DNA of 45,830 bases from an uncultured Clostridia bacterium. Its GTDB lineage: Bacteria; Bacillota; Clostridia; Christensenellales; UBA1242. Position 1 is the first letter of the stretch, and every line of letters begins with the position of its first letter. The notes beneath the pieces are model-generated. The model saw only the letters and a program-made list of their open reading frames with translations. It was not told the origin of the DNA and ran no database searches. The DNA is taken from the NCBI GenBank assembly GCA_934747255.1, contig CAKVGH010000008.1:1-45830 (forward strand), given 5' to 3'. Of this stretch, positions 16,050 through 24,210 are shown piece by piece. The translations under genes and the position numbers were made by a program.

Positions 16050-16148
16050 ATAAAATACTATTGAAATTTTTTTGTTTGTGGGTAGTGTTTTTAGAAAATT
16101 TAATATTCCAAACAACTCTTTCAAAAGACTAGCATTTTTGTAATACGA

Positions 16149-17675
16149 CTAGACAACTTTTGTAAAACTAATTGATGTTTTACCAACTTGCAAGTTTACA
16201 ATTTTAACCCATACATAACTGGTGGTTTCGTAACTTTCGTAGGCATTAGAAGAATAATCTTCTGTCCAAATTGTAATATCGCCAATCGTAAATTCGTGAT
16301 TATTTTTTAACTCATCAAGATGCTTGGTAAGGTTAATTACAATATCTTGCTCGCCATCTCTTGATAAAGTTAAGGTGTTTGGCTTTTCGTATGGTCCAAC
16401 ACTTGACACATTATTGTTGAATGTAAAACTGCGTTCTGATGCTGGTATATAAACAGTTTGGTTTCTATCAAAATAGTATACCACTTCATTGTTCCAAAAA
16501 CGGTTAGTGTCAACTCCCGCAGTGTTTGTACTTAAAATTTCATAGGCACAAATGTTATCTAAACTATCAAATGTAACATTTTTTAGTTCTATTTGGTATT
16601 TGCCATTTGATTCAATGTATTGCCAATCTTCGCTATTAGGTTGCAAATATTCCACAGGCATTTTTGATAAATCTAATTGATATGTGAGTGGAGAAGTGCT
16701 TACTGGCAATAGTTCAGTTTCGTTGCAGTAAAGTTTTGCGTTTGAGATATTTACGCCATAATTTTCATTTATAGTTATGGTTACTATAAAGTTAGCGTCT
16801 TTTGTGCTGATGTTTTCGAAAGAAGTATTGTTAGGAGCAGTGAACGATAAAATATTCCCTGAATTGTTTTGAACAGACACTTTTTTGTAATCAATGCCTT
16901 TTGGGTCAATTATAATTTCGTTATTTGCATAGAGTGTTTTTTCGTTAAATGAAATCTTATATTTGTTGTTTGTGTTGGCTTGAGTACTTATAATCATTTG
17001 ACCCTTTGCAAAATAAACAGGTTCTACTTCGTTATAATTGACGAATGAATAATAGCCATTGTGTTTGTCAGTTTGAAAAGTCAATCCTTCAAAGATTTTA
17101 GAAAAAGTTGTTTGATATTTTGCACCATTTTGATTGTTGTCGATTAGGTTGATAAGTCTTGTGTTATCGTCAAAGTAAATGTCTTCTATCAATGTCCGTT
17201 TTTCTGTCGTCAAAGTGCTTTCGTCTTCCACCTTAAAACTAAAACTCATAGCTAGTTCTTCACAACTAAAAGAAAGTTCTGTATCTTCGTTTAATACGAA
17301 CTCAAACGAACCCGCTAGAATATATGAAAACTCGTTAAATTCTCTTTCTGTGTCAATGTTATTATTTGCAACATATTCAATTTCTTGACCGTTTGCAAAA
17401 AGTTTTAGTGTTTCTGGATTGTAGTAAGATTTTATGATAATGTCGCCAATAACAACTTTGCCTTTTTCATAGTCGCCAGTCATTAGGTCTGTGTGACTTT
17501 CATCGTACGAACCATATTCATTGATGCTTTGCTTGAATGTTCCTTTTTCGATTAAGTATCCAATTGATGAATCAACTTTTTGTAATTTGTAAAGTTCTTT
17601 TTCTCCGCAACCTACTAAAAATAGGCACGGCAAAGCAAAGATTAACAATGCTAAAAGTAAAAATCTTTTTTTCAT
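16149..17675 (-). CDS. Large lipoprotein of unknown function
   Basis: A 508-residue protein. MKKRFLLLALLIFALPC is a signal peptide and LFLVGC a lipobox, so the mature protein is lipid-anchored at the cysteine, outside the membrane. The rest is beta-rich, threonine- and asparagine-rich, with repeated short strands and no motif I recognise. The GCGEKE start of the mature part resembles that of the lipoprotein at 24211 (CGEKT), hinting at a shared envelope system but not at common descent. The frame is open to 17729, but AAGGGGG before the ATG at 17675 sets the start. The promoter is TTGTAT-17-TATACT (17698-17726). Confidence 0.75.
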   Translation of the reverse strand: MKKRFLLLALLIFALPCLFLVGCGEKELYKLQKVDSSIGYLIEKGTFKQSINEYGSYDESHTDLMTGDYEKGKVVIGDIIIKSYYNPETLKLFANGQEIEYVANNNIDTEREFNEFSYILAGSFEFVLNEDTELSFSCEELAMSFSFKVEDESTLTTEKRTLIEDIYFDDNTRLINLIDNNQNGAKYQTTFSKIFEGLTFQTDKHNGYYSFVNYNEVEPVYFAKGQMIISTQANTNNKYKISFNEKTLYANNEIIIDPKGIDYKKVSVQNNSGNILSFTAPNNTSFENISTKDANFIVTITINENYGVNISNAKLYCNETELLPVSTSPLTYQLDLSKMPVEYLQPNSEDWQYIESNGKYQIELKNVTFDSLDNICAYEILSTNTAGVDTNRFWNNEVVYYFDRNQTVYIPASERSFTFNNNVSSVGPYEKPNTLTLSRDGEQDIVINLTKHLDELKNNHEFTIGDITIWTEDYSSNAYESYETTSYVWVKIVNLQVGKTSISFTKVV

Positions 17676-17697
17676 TTTGTCCCCCTTAATTATTTTT

Positions 17698-17726
17698 AGT
17701 ATATATAAAATTCGCCTTTTATACAA
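17698..17726 (-). promoter_or_regulatory. Promoter of the 16149-17675 lipoprotein gene
   Basis: On the minus strand TTGTAT (17721-17726), 17 bases, TATACT (17698-17703). Confidence 0.6.
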
Positions 17727-17761
17727 CAAAAAAATAGGAAGAATATAGCAATGTTCTTCCT
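17727..17761 (-). terminator. Terminator of the first collagen-like gene
   Basis: On the minus strand AGGAAGAA/TTCTTCCT encloses a 10-base loop and is followed by A and seven T residues. It separates the collagen-like gene from the lipoprotein gene that follows it. Confidence 0.8.
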
Positions 17762-17831
17762 AAATTGATATTAAAAGTACTATTTTTATATTTTATTAAA
17801 TAAGCAAAGTTAATTACAATAGTTTTGTTAA

Positions 17832-19124
17832 TTACGAAAGTTTTATAATATTGACCGATACCATAGGTACGGAAAAGTATGAGTTGGAAATAGTCTGCGT
17901 AATATCAGAGCCGTTTATAAAAATACTCTTTTTTTGCACATTAACAAGTTCGTAGGTTGCTCCCACTTCGTTTACCACAAACATACCTTGCCCAAAAGTG
18001 TTGAGTGCTATTTCATTAGGCGTCCAGTTGGTAGCAGCTGCAATAATGTTGTCGGAAAGGGTTTGCCTAAATGCTACTGCAACAAAATCTGTTTGTGCGT
18101 TAAAGTCCTGCCCAGTTTTTTTAACATAAGCATTGACTGAAAAAGTTATCATATAAACACCTGTTTTGTTAAAAGTGATGGAGTAGTTGGAAGTGTCAAC
18201 TGTTGCAATGTCGCCATTATGAAGTTCCATTCTCATCAAAGGTAATCTATCGTTTGATTGAATTTCTTTTCCGTCAACTGGAAATTGAGTAGGGTTATCG
18301 TTGTACGACAAAATAAGCATTGAAGGTATTTCATAAGGGCCAGTAGGACCGACATCGCCCTTAATTCCTTGCTCGCCAGTTTCGCCTCTTTCTCCCTTTG
18401 CGCCAGTCGCACCTTTTGGAATGTAGAATGTTAAGTGGTGAACTAAATTTTCAAAATTGTCTAGAACCTGTGCGTTTTCGTCGGCTGTCACAGTTTCAGT
18501 TAAGTCAATCGAAATTCTTTCGCTTCGCCCTATGTCACCAGGCAAACCCCTAGGCCCAGTGTCGCCCTTTTCTCCCTGTGGTCCAGTAGGACCGACATCG
18601 CCTTTAATACCTTGTTCACCCCGCAATCCTATTGGACCTTGTGGTCCAGTATCTCCCTTTTCGCCTTGCGGACCAATTTCTCCATTTATTCCTTGCTCGC
18701 CTTTTTCTCCAACATCTCCCTTTTGACCTTTTGGTAAAACAAAGTCAAGATAGTGGGTGTTATTATTAAATCTATCAATAACTTGTGCTTGCTCGTCAGG
18801 GTCAGCGGTTACAACTAAACCTGCTTTTATAACTTCCGCAATACCTGTCATACCCCTTGGTATGTCAAAATCAAGGTATGTTATGTCGCCGTCTTGGGTG
18901 GAGATAACCTTTGCTTGATTTTCTGGTCCCATAGTATTTGTCTGCCTAGCAATTACAGTTCTGCCAGCCGGTCCAGTAGCACCAGTTGGTCCAGTAGCAC
19001 CAGTTGGACCTTGTGGACCATAAACTCCAACATATCTAATGGGAGTAGGACAACAATCAAAGTTGTTTGATTGAGTATTACATAAATTCTTTTTGCAATC
19101 ACAGTTATGGGTTTTTTCTCTCAT
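17832..19124 (-). CDS. Collagen-like repeat protein 1 (Gly-X-Y) with C-terminal jelly-roll-like domain
   Basis: A 430-residue protein with no signal peptide. Order of parts: a cysteine-rich head (about residues 1-28: CDCKKNLC, CCPTP); a short Gly-X-Y block (GPQGPTGATGPTGATGP); two spacer modules ending DFDIPRG and DFVLPKG; a long Gly-X-Y block (about residues 132-197); a third spacer module (ISIDLTETV to HHLTFYIPKG); a short Gly-X-Y block; and a C-terminal beta-rich domain of about 150 residues like the trimeric heads of exosporium or C1q/TNF-like collagen proteins. Such proteins form surface filaments and are often on spores. Paralogues lie at 36545 and 43732. AGGAGAAAG precedes the ATG. The head domain differs from that of the two paralogues. 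Confidence 0.85.
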   Translation of the reverse strand: MREKTHNCDCKKNLCNTQSNNFDCCPTPIRYVGVYGPQGPTGATGPTGATGPAGRTVIARQTNTMGPENQAKVISTQDGDITYLDFDIPRGMTGIAEVIKAGLVVTADPDEQAQVIDRFNNNTHYLDFVLPKGQKGDVGEKGEQGINGEIGPQGEKGDTGPQGPIGLRGEQGIKGDVGPTGPQGEKGDTGPRGLPGDIGRSERISIDLTETVTADENAQVLDNFENLVHHLTFYIPKGATGAKGERGETGEQGIKGDVGPTGPYEIPSMLILSYNDNPTQFPVDGKEIQSNDRLPLMRMELHNGDIATVDTSNYSITFNKTGVYMITFSVNAYVKKTGQDFNAQTDFVAVAFRQTLSDNIIAAATNWTPNEIALNTFGQGMFVVNEVGATYELVNVQKKSIFINGSDITQTISNSYFSVPMVSVNIIKLS

Positions 19125-19153
19125 AATCTTTCTCCTATTAAATCTCTATAAAC

Positions 19154-19183
19154 AATATAGATTTTTTTGCTTCTTTTTGTTAA
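19154..19183 (-). promoter_or_regulatory. Promoter of collagen-like gene 1
   Basis: On the minus strand TTAACA (19178-19183), 18 bases, TATATT (19154-19159). The 18-base spacing and ACA end are shared with the other collagen-like genes. Confidence 0.5.
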
Positions 19184-19321
19184 AAAGTAGATTTAGCATT
19201 ATTTTAATTGTTTTAATGAAAATAATCTTAATAAGCCCCAAACGGCTTATTTTTACAAGCAAAATTAACTAAAACGGTATTACTTAAATGGGCGAAAAAA
19301 GTAGTTTTGATAGATAATTTG

Positions 19322-19350
19322 TTGTCTTTTTGTAAAGACTAATATATAAT
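19322..19350 (+). promoter_or_regulatory. Promoter of the YwaF-ABC fusion operon
   Basis: TTGTCT (19322-19327), 17 bases, TATAAT (19345-19350), about 30 bases before the ATG at 19382. Confidence 0.65.
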
Positions 19351-19381
19351 GATGTATATATTTGTAATAAATGGGTGAGTT

Positions 19382-21814
19382 ATGGCACAATTTGTTTACT
19401 ATCTTTTAGCACTTTTAATGTGTATGAGTCTAATCGGTTTAGGCTTGTTTTTTAGTAAAAAGCACGAAAACAAACTCGGTGTATTTTTCAAAGTCACCTC
19501 GCTGGTTATTGGACTTGTATTTTTGGTTAGATATATGTATAGCACAGACGCTATTCAAGATATGCTTTCACTTTCAAATACACCTATCGAAAGCAAGTTT
19601 TTGAATGCAGTCGCAATATTTATGGTATGGCTATGCTATGCAGGTTCACTTATTTGCTCTCTTTATGGATTTTTCAAGGTAAAATTCTTAGATAGATTTG
19701 TAAAATTCTTGGCACTTCCTATGAGTATAATTAGCTTTATCTTTATGGGATTTCACTTTACGGCAATCATAGGCGAAAATGCAATCAATAATTTTTCAGT
19801 AAGAGGCATTTTCTTTGCTCTTGAAATAGGACTTGTTCTCGGTTTTTCAATATTGATACTGATTATCAAAACGGACTGGAAAGCTGTTAAAAATCGAATA
19901 GTGAGCAATCACAAAAAGTTTGTAATATTGTTTGATAAAAAGGAAAGACTTGCAAAAAAGGAACAGAAAATCGAAATCAAAAAACAAAAAGAGCAGAGAA
20001 AACTCGATATAAAAAATGGGGTCGTTGTAGTACCAAAAAAATCTTTCAAACAAGTTATGTCATCGGTATGGGAAAACATTAAGTGGTTCTTCACAAAATA
20101 CTGGTTTCCTATATTCTCGGTTGTAATAATAGTGTTTAGTGTTATTCCAGCCTATACAATGCAGGGACTATTTGGGTTTGTTCATCAAACTGCTGCGTGC
20201 AAAAGTTTTGAACTCCCACACAGAATGATTTTGTATATCGGTTTTATTCTTCCTGTCATTATTCATTTTTCGCTAAAAAATCAGGAGTATGAAGAAAAGA
20301 GATTTTATCTTTTGTATATTTGTTTGGGAACACTTTTATCGTTTTCCATTCATCACAAATTTCCAACATTTTTAGACCCAGTTAATTGGCCACTTCATCT
20401 TTGTAATACAGCAATGTACATTATGCCTATCGTTTTGATTTTTAATATGAAAAGATTTTTCTACTTTACATATTTTATCAATGTTGTGGGCGCTCTATTT
20501 GCAATGTTTATGCCAAACTACGATGTTGCTACAAATATGTTTGCGACAAGAATGTTAGTGTTCTATATCAATCACTATATTGCTTTCTTTATGCCAATAC
20601 TTTTTGTATCACTTAAAATGTTTGAAAGACCAAAATTCAAGCAGTTTGTGTATTCAATGTTAGGATTTTTAGGATACTTTATCTTGGTACTTGTGCTTAA
20701 CGCAGTCTTTACAGGACTGTTTGAAGTTGGCAAAGCAAGTGCGTCAACAGACTTTTTCTTCGTTAATAGTGACTTTATTGCCGACAAACTTGGCGAGTGG
20801 TGTAAACGGTTAATGGATGTAACGGCGGTCATACGGGTGGGCGAAATCAACCTAAAATTCTATCCCGTCTACCAGTCAATATTCTTTGTTGTGTATGTGC
20901 TAATTGGTCTTGCTACTTGGTTTGTATACGAGCAAGGCTATCAAATAGCAGCAAATTTTGAAGATATGAAACAGCGAAAGCAAGCCATAAAACTAGAATA
21001 TATGGCACTAGAAATTAAAGCAAACGGAAGGAGTTTAACTGAACCTATGGAACAGCAAAACGAAAACAAATTGATTTTACGAAATTTTTCAAAAAAATAT
21101 GCTAGCAGTAATGTCTATGCAGTTGAAAACGCTAACCTAGAAGTAGTTGGTGGAGAGATTTTTGGATTTTTAGGACCAAATGGTGCGGGTAAGTCAACAA
21201 TCATTAAAACAGTCGTTGGTATTCAACCAATAACTAGTGGTGACATTATCGTTTGCGGTTACGATGTTAAAACGCAAAGTGTAGAAGCCAAAAAACAAAT
21301 TGGCTTCGTGCCTGACCATTATGCACTATACGAAAAATTAACCGGCAGAGAATATATCAATTACATTGCCGATTTGTACAATGTTAGTGCAGAAGATAGG
21401 GAACAGAGAATAAACAATTATGTTAAGCGTTTCGAACTAGAAACCGCTTTTGATAACCAAATGAAAACATATTCTCACGGTATGAAACAAAAAATTGCCA
21501 TTATGTCGGCACTTGTTCATAATCCAAGAGTTTGGATTTTAGACGAGCCATTGACTGGTCTTGACCCAAATAGTATTTATCAAGTAAAAGAGTGTATGAA
21601 AGAACACGCAAGAGCAGGAAATATCGTATTCTTTTCTAGTCATATTATTGATGTCGTTGAAAAAATTTGTGATAGAATCGCTATCATCAAAAAGGGACAT
21701 ATCATTACTTGCAAAAAGGTTGACGAAATTGAAGTAAATGGTACAACCCTAGAAAAATTCTATATGGACACAATAGGTCAAAGTATTTATGGTACGGAAG
21801 CAGGTGAGAAATGA
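19382..21814 (+). CDS. Fusion of a YwaF-like membrane domain with an ABC ATPase
   Basis: An 810-residue protein. Residues 1-165 have about five membrane segments. A charged lysine/glutamate-rich linker follows (about 175-225). Residues about 235-540 form a second membrane domain resembling the YwaF family (TIGR02206): a histidine in GFVHQTAA, then WPLHLCNTAMYIMPIVL, FFYFTYFINVVGALFAMFMP and FYINHYIAFFMP. Residues about 560-800 are a full ABC ATPase: Walker A GPNGAGKST (about 597), signature SHGMKQKIAIM, Walker B VWILDEPLTGLDP and H-loop SSHIIDVV. It should power export or remodelling together with the permease encoded next (four-base overlap). I know of no characterised protein with this domain order. 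GGGTGAG is a modest ribosome site. Confidence 0.8.
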   Translation: MAQFVYYLLALLMCMSLIGLGLFFSKKHENKLGVFFKVTSLVIGLVFLVRYMYSTDAIQDMLSLSNTPIESKFLNAVAIFMVWLCYAGSLICSLYGFFKVKFLDRFVKFLALPMSIISFIFMGFHFTAIIGENAINNFSVRGIFFALEIGLVLGFSILILIIKTDWKAVKNRIVSNHKKFVILFDKKERLAKKEQKIEIKKQKEQRKLDIKNGVVVVPKKSFKQVMSSVWENIKWFFTKYWFPIFSVVIIVFSVIPAYTMQGLFGFVHQTAACKSFELPHRMILYIGFILPVIIHFSLKNQEYEEKRFYLLYICLGTLLSFSIHHKFPTFLDPVNWPLHLCNTAMYIMPIVLIFNMKRFFYFTYFINVVGALFAMFMPNYDVATNMFATRMLVFYINHYIAFFMPILFVSLKMFERPKFKQFVYSMLGFLGYFILVLVLNAVFTGLFEVGKASASTDFFFVNSDFIADKLGEWCKRLMDVTAVIRVGEINLKFYPVYQSIFFVVYVLIGLATWFVYEQGYQIAANFEDMKQRKQAIKLEYMALEIKANGRSLTEPMEQQNENKLILRNFSKKYASSNVYAVENANLEVVGGEIFGFLGPNGAGKSTIIKTVVGIQPITSGDIIVCGYDVKTQSVEAKKQIGFVPDHYALYEKLTGREYINYIADLYNVSAEDREQRINNYVKRFELETAFDNQMKTYSHGMKQKIAIMSALVHNPRVWILDEPLTGLDPNSIYQVKECMKEHARAGNIVFFSSHIIDVVEKICDRIAIIKKGHIITCKKVDEIEVNGTTLEKFYMDTIGQSIYGTEAGEK

Positions 21815-23538
21815 GAGATAAAAAGCAATCATTAAATGATACTGCTTCGGTGAAAACAAAGGGTAAAAGCAAACTTGTTTCATCTAACTTTGGTGGACTA
21901 AAACCACTAGTAATGTTGCAATTAAAAGACAAAATTGACTTTTCGTTTCTAAAAAGCAAGAAAAAAACGCTTTTCAAAACAATATATAGCATTTTGTTCT
22001 TTGTGGGACTAACGGCACTTATTTACCTAATGTTTTCACTTGTAGTGCAGTTTGGTTTGTTTTCATTTTTGCAAACCTTAAATTTTAGAGCATATTTAGT
22101 GTTAATGACCATACTATTTATCTTGTCGTTTTTCTCGTGTCTAGTCAATGTTACCAGAACGCTCTACTTTTCCAAAGACAATCAAGTTTTAATGACGATG
22201 CCCGTTAGTGACGGCAAAATATTTTCATCAAAACTTATTGTGTGTTTTATTTACGAGTTAATAAAAAATGTAAGTTATATTTTCCCATTTTTTATTGCGT
22301 ATGGACTAGTCATGAAACTATCAGTGCTTTACTTTTTGTGGAGCATAGTGGCATTACTACTTGTTACGGTTTTAAGCATTGTTTTAAGCGGTCTACTTTC
22401 CATTCCAGCAATGTGGCTTACCACAGCACTAAAAAAACACAAAGTGCTTGAATATATCGTTGTGGGCTTGTTTATAGCAGGCGTAACAGTTGCGGTAATA
22501 TTTATTATCGGCTTAATTCCACAAGACATTGATTTAGTTAGAGATTGGGGTAAAATTTACTGGGCTATTCAAGACTTTTTGAAGGGCTTTGCAAAATATT
22601 TTGTAGTGTTTGATTATCTATTGCAACTACTCACAGGTATGGTTTACAATGGCACTTCGTTTAGATTATTTACAACAACAAATCTTATTACTTTTGGAGT
22701 TGTAATTGGCGTACTTGCTCTTTCGCTTGGCTTAATAGTTCTATTGTCAAAACCATTGTTTCTTAAAATGGTCAGTGCTCCATTTGAGTATAAAAAGAAC
22801 GAAAATATCAAACCAAAAAAGAACAAAAAACGAAAATCTTTCTCGTCAGCAGTTATTCAACAGGCAAAACGAGAAGTTAGAACACCAAGCATAATTTATA
22901 GCATTTTGATTGTCGCTATTTTAACGCCTATCGCAATTTTCTTGCAAAACAAAATCATTGGTGCTATGGATACAAAAATTCTTGGTAACTATATGGGCAT
23001 AGCCTTTAATATTTTAATAATTTTGCTAATGATGTTGTCATCAAATGTTATTTTGGCAAGCATTTATAGTAGCGAAGGTAATTCGGCTTACTTGAATAAA
23101 ATTGTGCCAGTAGCATTTGGCATACCGCTAACTAGCAAACTTGTAACTAATGCTTGCATTTGTATTTTATCAATTATAGCATCAGTTATTATCATAGAAG
23201 TCTTTTCGGGTATTGGCATATTTGCAACCATCTTATTGTCGCTATCGTTAATTTTGGTCTATATTGCCCACATTTATTGGAGTGCGGAATTAGATTTAAT
23301 GAACCCACAAAATAGACTTTATCAAACAACAGGCAAGGGTGATAAAAACCCTAATGAATTAAAAAGTACGATAATTGCATTTTTGGCATCGGCTCTCTTT
23401 GCGTTTATAAGTTTTTTCTTGATGAAGGAAAATATAAATGTCGTATTTGTAAAATTACTATTTATTTCTTTAATTTTCTGTGCTGTAAGAGTGTACCTAT
23501 TCTATACAAAAATCAAACTATACTATAAGGAAAAGTAA
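21811..23538 (+). CDS. ABC exporter permease
   Basis: A 575-residue membrane protein with about 12 predicted membrane segments in two halves, separated by a lysine-rich cytoplasmic loop (ENIKPKKNKKRKSFSS, about residue 335). A cytoplasmic N-terminus of 50 residues contains LKPLVMLQLKDKIDFSF, which resembles the leader of large bacterial ABC-2-type exporter permeases of Bacillota. The RTLYFSKDNQVLMTMPVSD segment is characteristic of that group. It overlaps the fusion ATPase gene by four bases (ATGA), so it is its obvious partner. The transported substrate is unknown. Confidence 0.8.
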   Translation: MRDKKQSLNDTASVKTKGKSKLVSSNFGGLKPLVMLQLKDKIDFSFLKSKKKTLFKTIYSILFFVGLTALIYLMFSLVVQFGLFSFLQTLNFRAYLVLMTILFILSFFSCLVNVTRTLYFSKDNQVLMTMPVSDGKIFSSKLIVCFIYELIKNVSYIFPFFIAYGLVMKLSVLYFLWSIVALLLVTVLSIVLSGLLSIPAMWLTTALKKHKVLEYIVVGLFIAGVTVAVIFIIGLIPQDIDLVRDWGKIYWAIQDFLKGFAKYFVVFDYLLQLLTGMVYNGTSFRLFTTTNLITFGVVIGVLALSLGLIVLLSKPLFLKMVSAPFEYKKNENIKPKKNKKRKSFSSAVIQQAKREVRTPSIIYSILIVAILTPIAIFLQNKIIGAMDTKILGNYMGIAFNILIILLMMLSSNVILASIYSSEGNSAYLNKIVPVAFGIPLTSKLVTNACICILSIIASVIIIEVFSGIGIFATILLSLSLILVYIAHIYWSAELDLMNPQNRLYQTTGKGDKNPNELKSTIIAFLASALFAFISFFLMKENINVVFVKLLFISLIFCAVRVYLFYTKIKLYYKEK

Positions 23539-23539
23539 T

Positions 23540-24049
23540 ATGAAAAAATCAACCACACTTTTAATAATTTTGGTTTATTTGGCATCTATTGTTGTGATAG
23601 GTTTTTTTGGTATGAAAATAAAGGTCTATCAACCAACGCAGTATATTAAGTCGATAGAAATGAATGTGGAAGCAGAAAACAAAAATATGTATACTTTTGA
23701 ATACACTGGTCTTGACGAAAGTGGTAACCATACCTATGCATTAACAATTCATTTTGCGTATGGACTTGAAATGGAAACCGAAGTCAATGGAGTAATCGTA
23801 AAAAAACGATATGTACCACTTTCACTAATTCCACTTGTAACCTATCAAACGGGCGATATTGAAACAAAGGAAGATACTGTAAAGTTCGAAATAAGTGACG
23901 AGTCGCTAATAGACAGGGGAGCAATTTCGCTATCAAAAAACGGACAGTTTATGTGCTTCCGTAATGTTGGTGGTTTTGCTGTTTATATCAAACCTACTCA
24001 ACCACAGGGTACGGGTACAGAAGCAATAATTTGGGTTTATGTTGATTAA
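23540..24049 (+). CDS. Small membrane-anchored accessory protein of the ABC operon
   Basis: A 169-residue protein. The N-terminus MKKSTTLLIILVYLASIVVIG is an uncleaved anchor or signal segment without a lipobox; the remaining 140 residues are a beta-rich extracytoplasmic domain. No family is recognised. It starts two bases after the permease stop (TAATATG), with AAGGAAAAG inside the permease end, so it is the third gene of the exporter operon. A terminator stem overlaps its own stop codon. A role as extracellular adaptor or substrate-binding partner of the exporter is an inference from position only. Confidence 0.7.
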   Translation: MKKSTTLLIILVYLASIVVIGFFGMKIKVYQPTQYIKSIEMNVEAENKNMYTFEYTGLDESGNHTYALTIHFAYGLEMETEVNGVIVKKRYVPLSLIPLVTYQTGDIETKEDTVKFEISDESLIDRGAISLSKNGQFMCFRNVGGFAVYIKPTQPQGTGTEAIIWVYVD

Positions 24050-24061
24050 CCCAAATTTTTT
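24030..24061 (+). terminator. Terminator overlapping the stop codon of the ABC operon
   Basis: TTTGGGTT (24030-24037) pairs with AACCCAAA (24048-24055), followed by six T residues. The left arm lies in the coding sequence and the right arm starts at the stop codon. It separates the operon from the Ig-repeat lipoprotein gene. Confidence 0.75.
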
Positions 24062-24129
24062 ATATGTTATAAATGATACTAAAACTCATTTTTTGAAAAA
24101 AACTAAAAACTTTTTGTAATGTAAAATAG

Positions 24130-24158
24130 TTGGAAATAAATGGTTTTTTATATATAAT
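24130..24158 (+). promoter_or_regulatory. Promoter of the Ig-repeat lipoprotein gene
   Basis: TTGGAA (24130-24135), 17 bases, TATAAT (24153-24158). The start site would lie about 45 bases before the ATG. Confidence 0.6.
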
Positions 24159-24210
24159 AAATATATCTTATCAAAATGACAAAAAATAAAACAAGGGAGA
24201 AAACTTTTTT

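Noticed and set aside
16149..24049. Single envelope operon spanning the lipoprotein, collagen-like and ABC genes
   Set aside because: Strands differ, and terminators at 17727-17761 and 24030-24061 plus separate promoters divide the genes into independent units.
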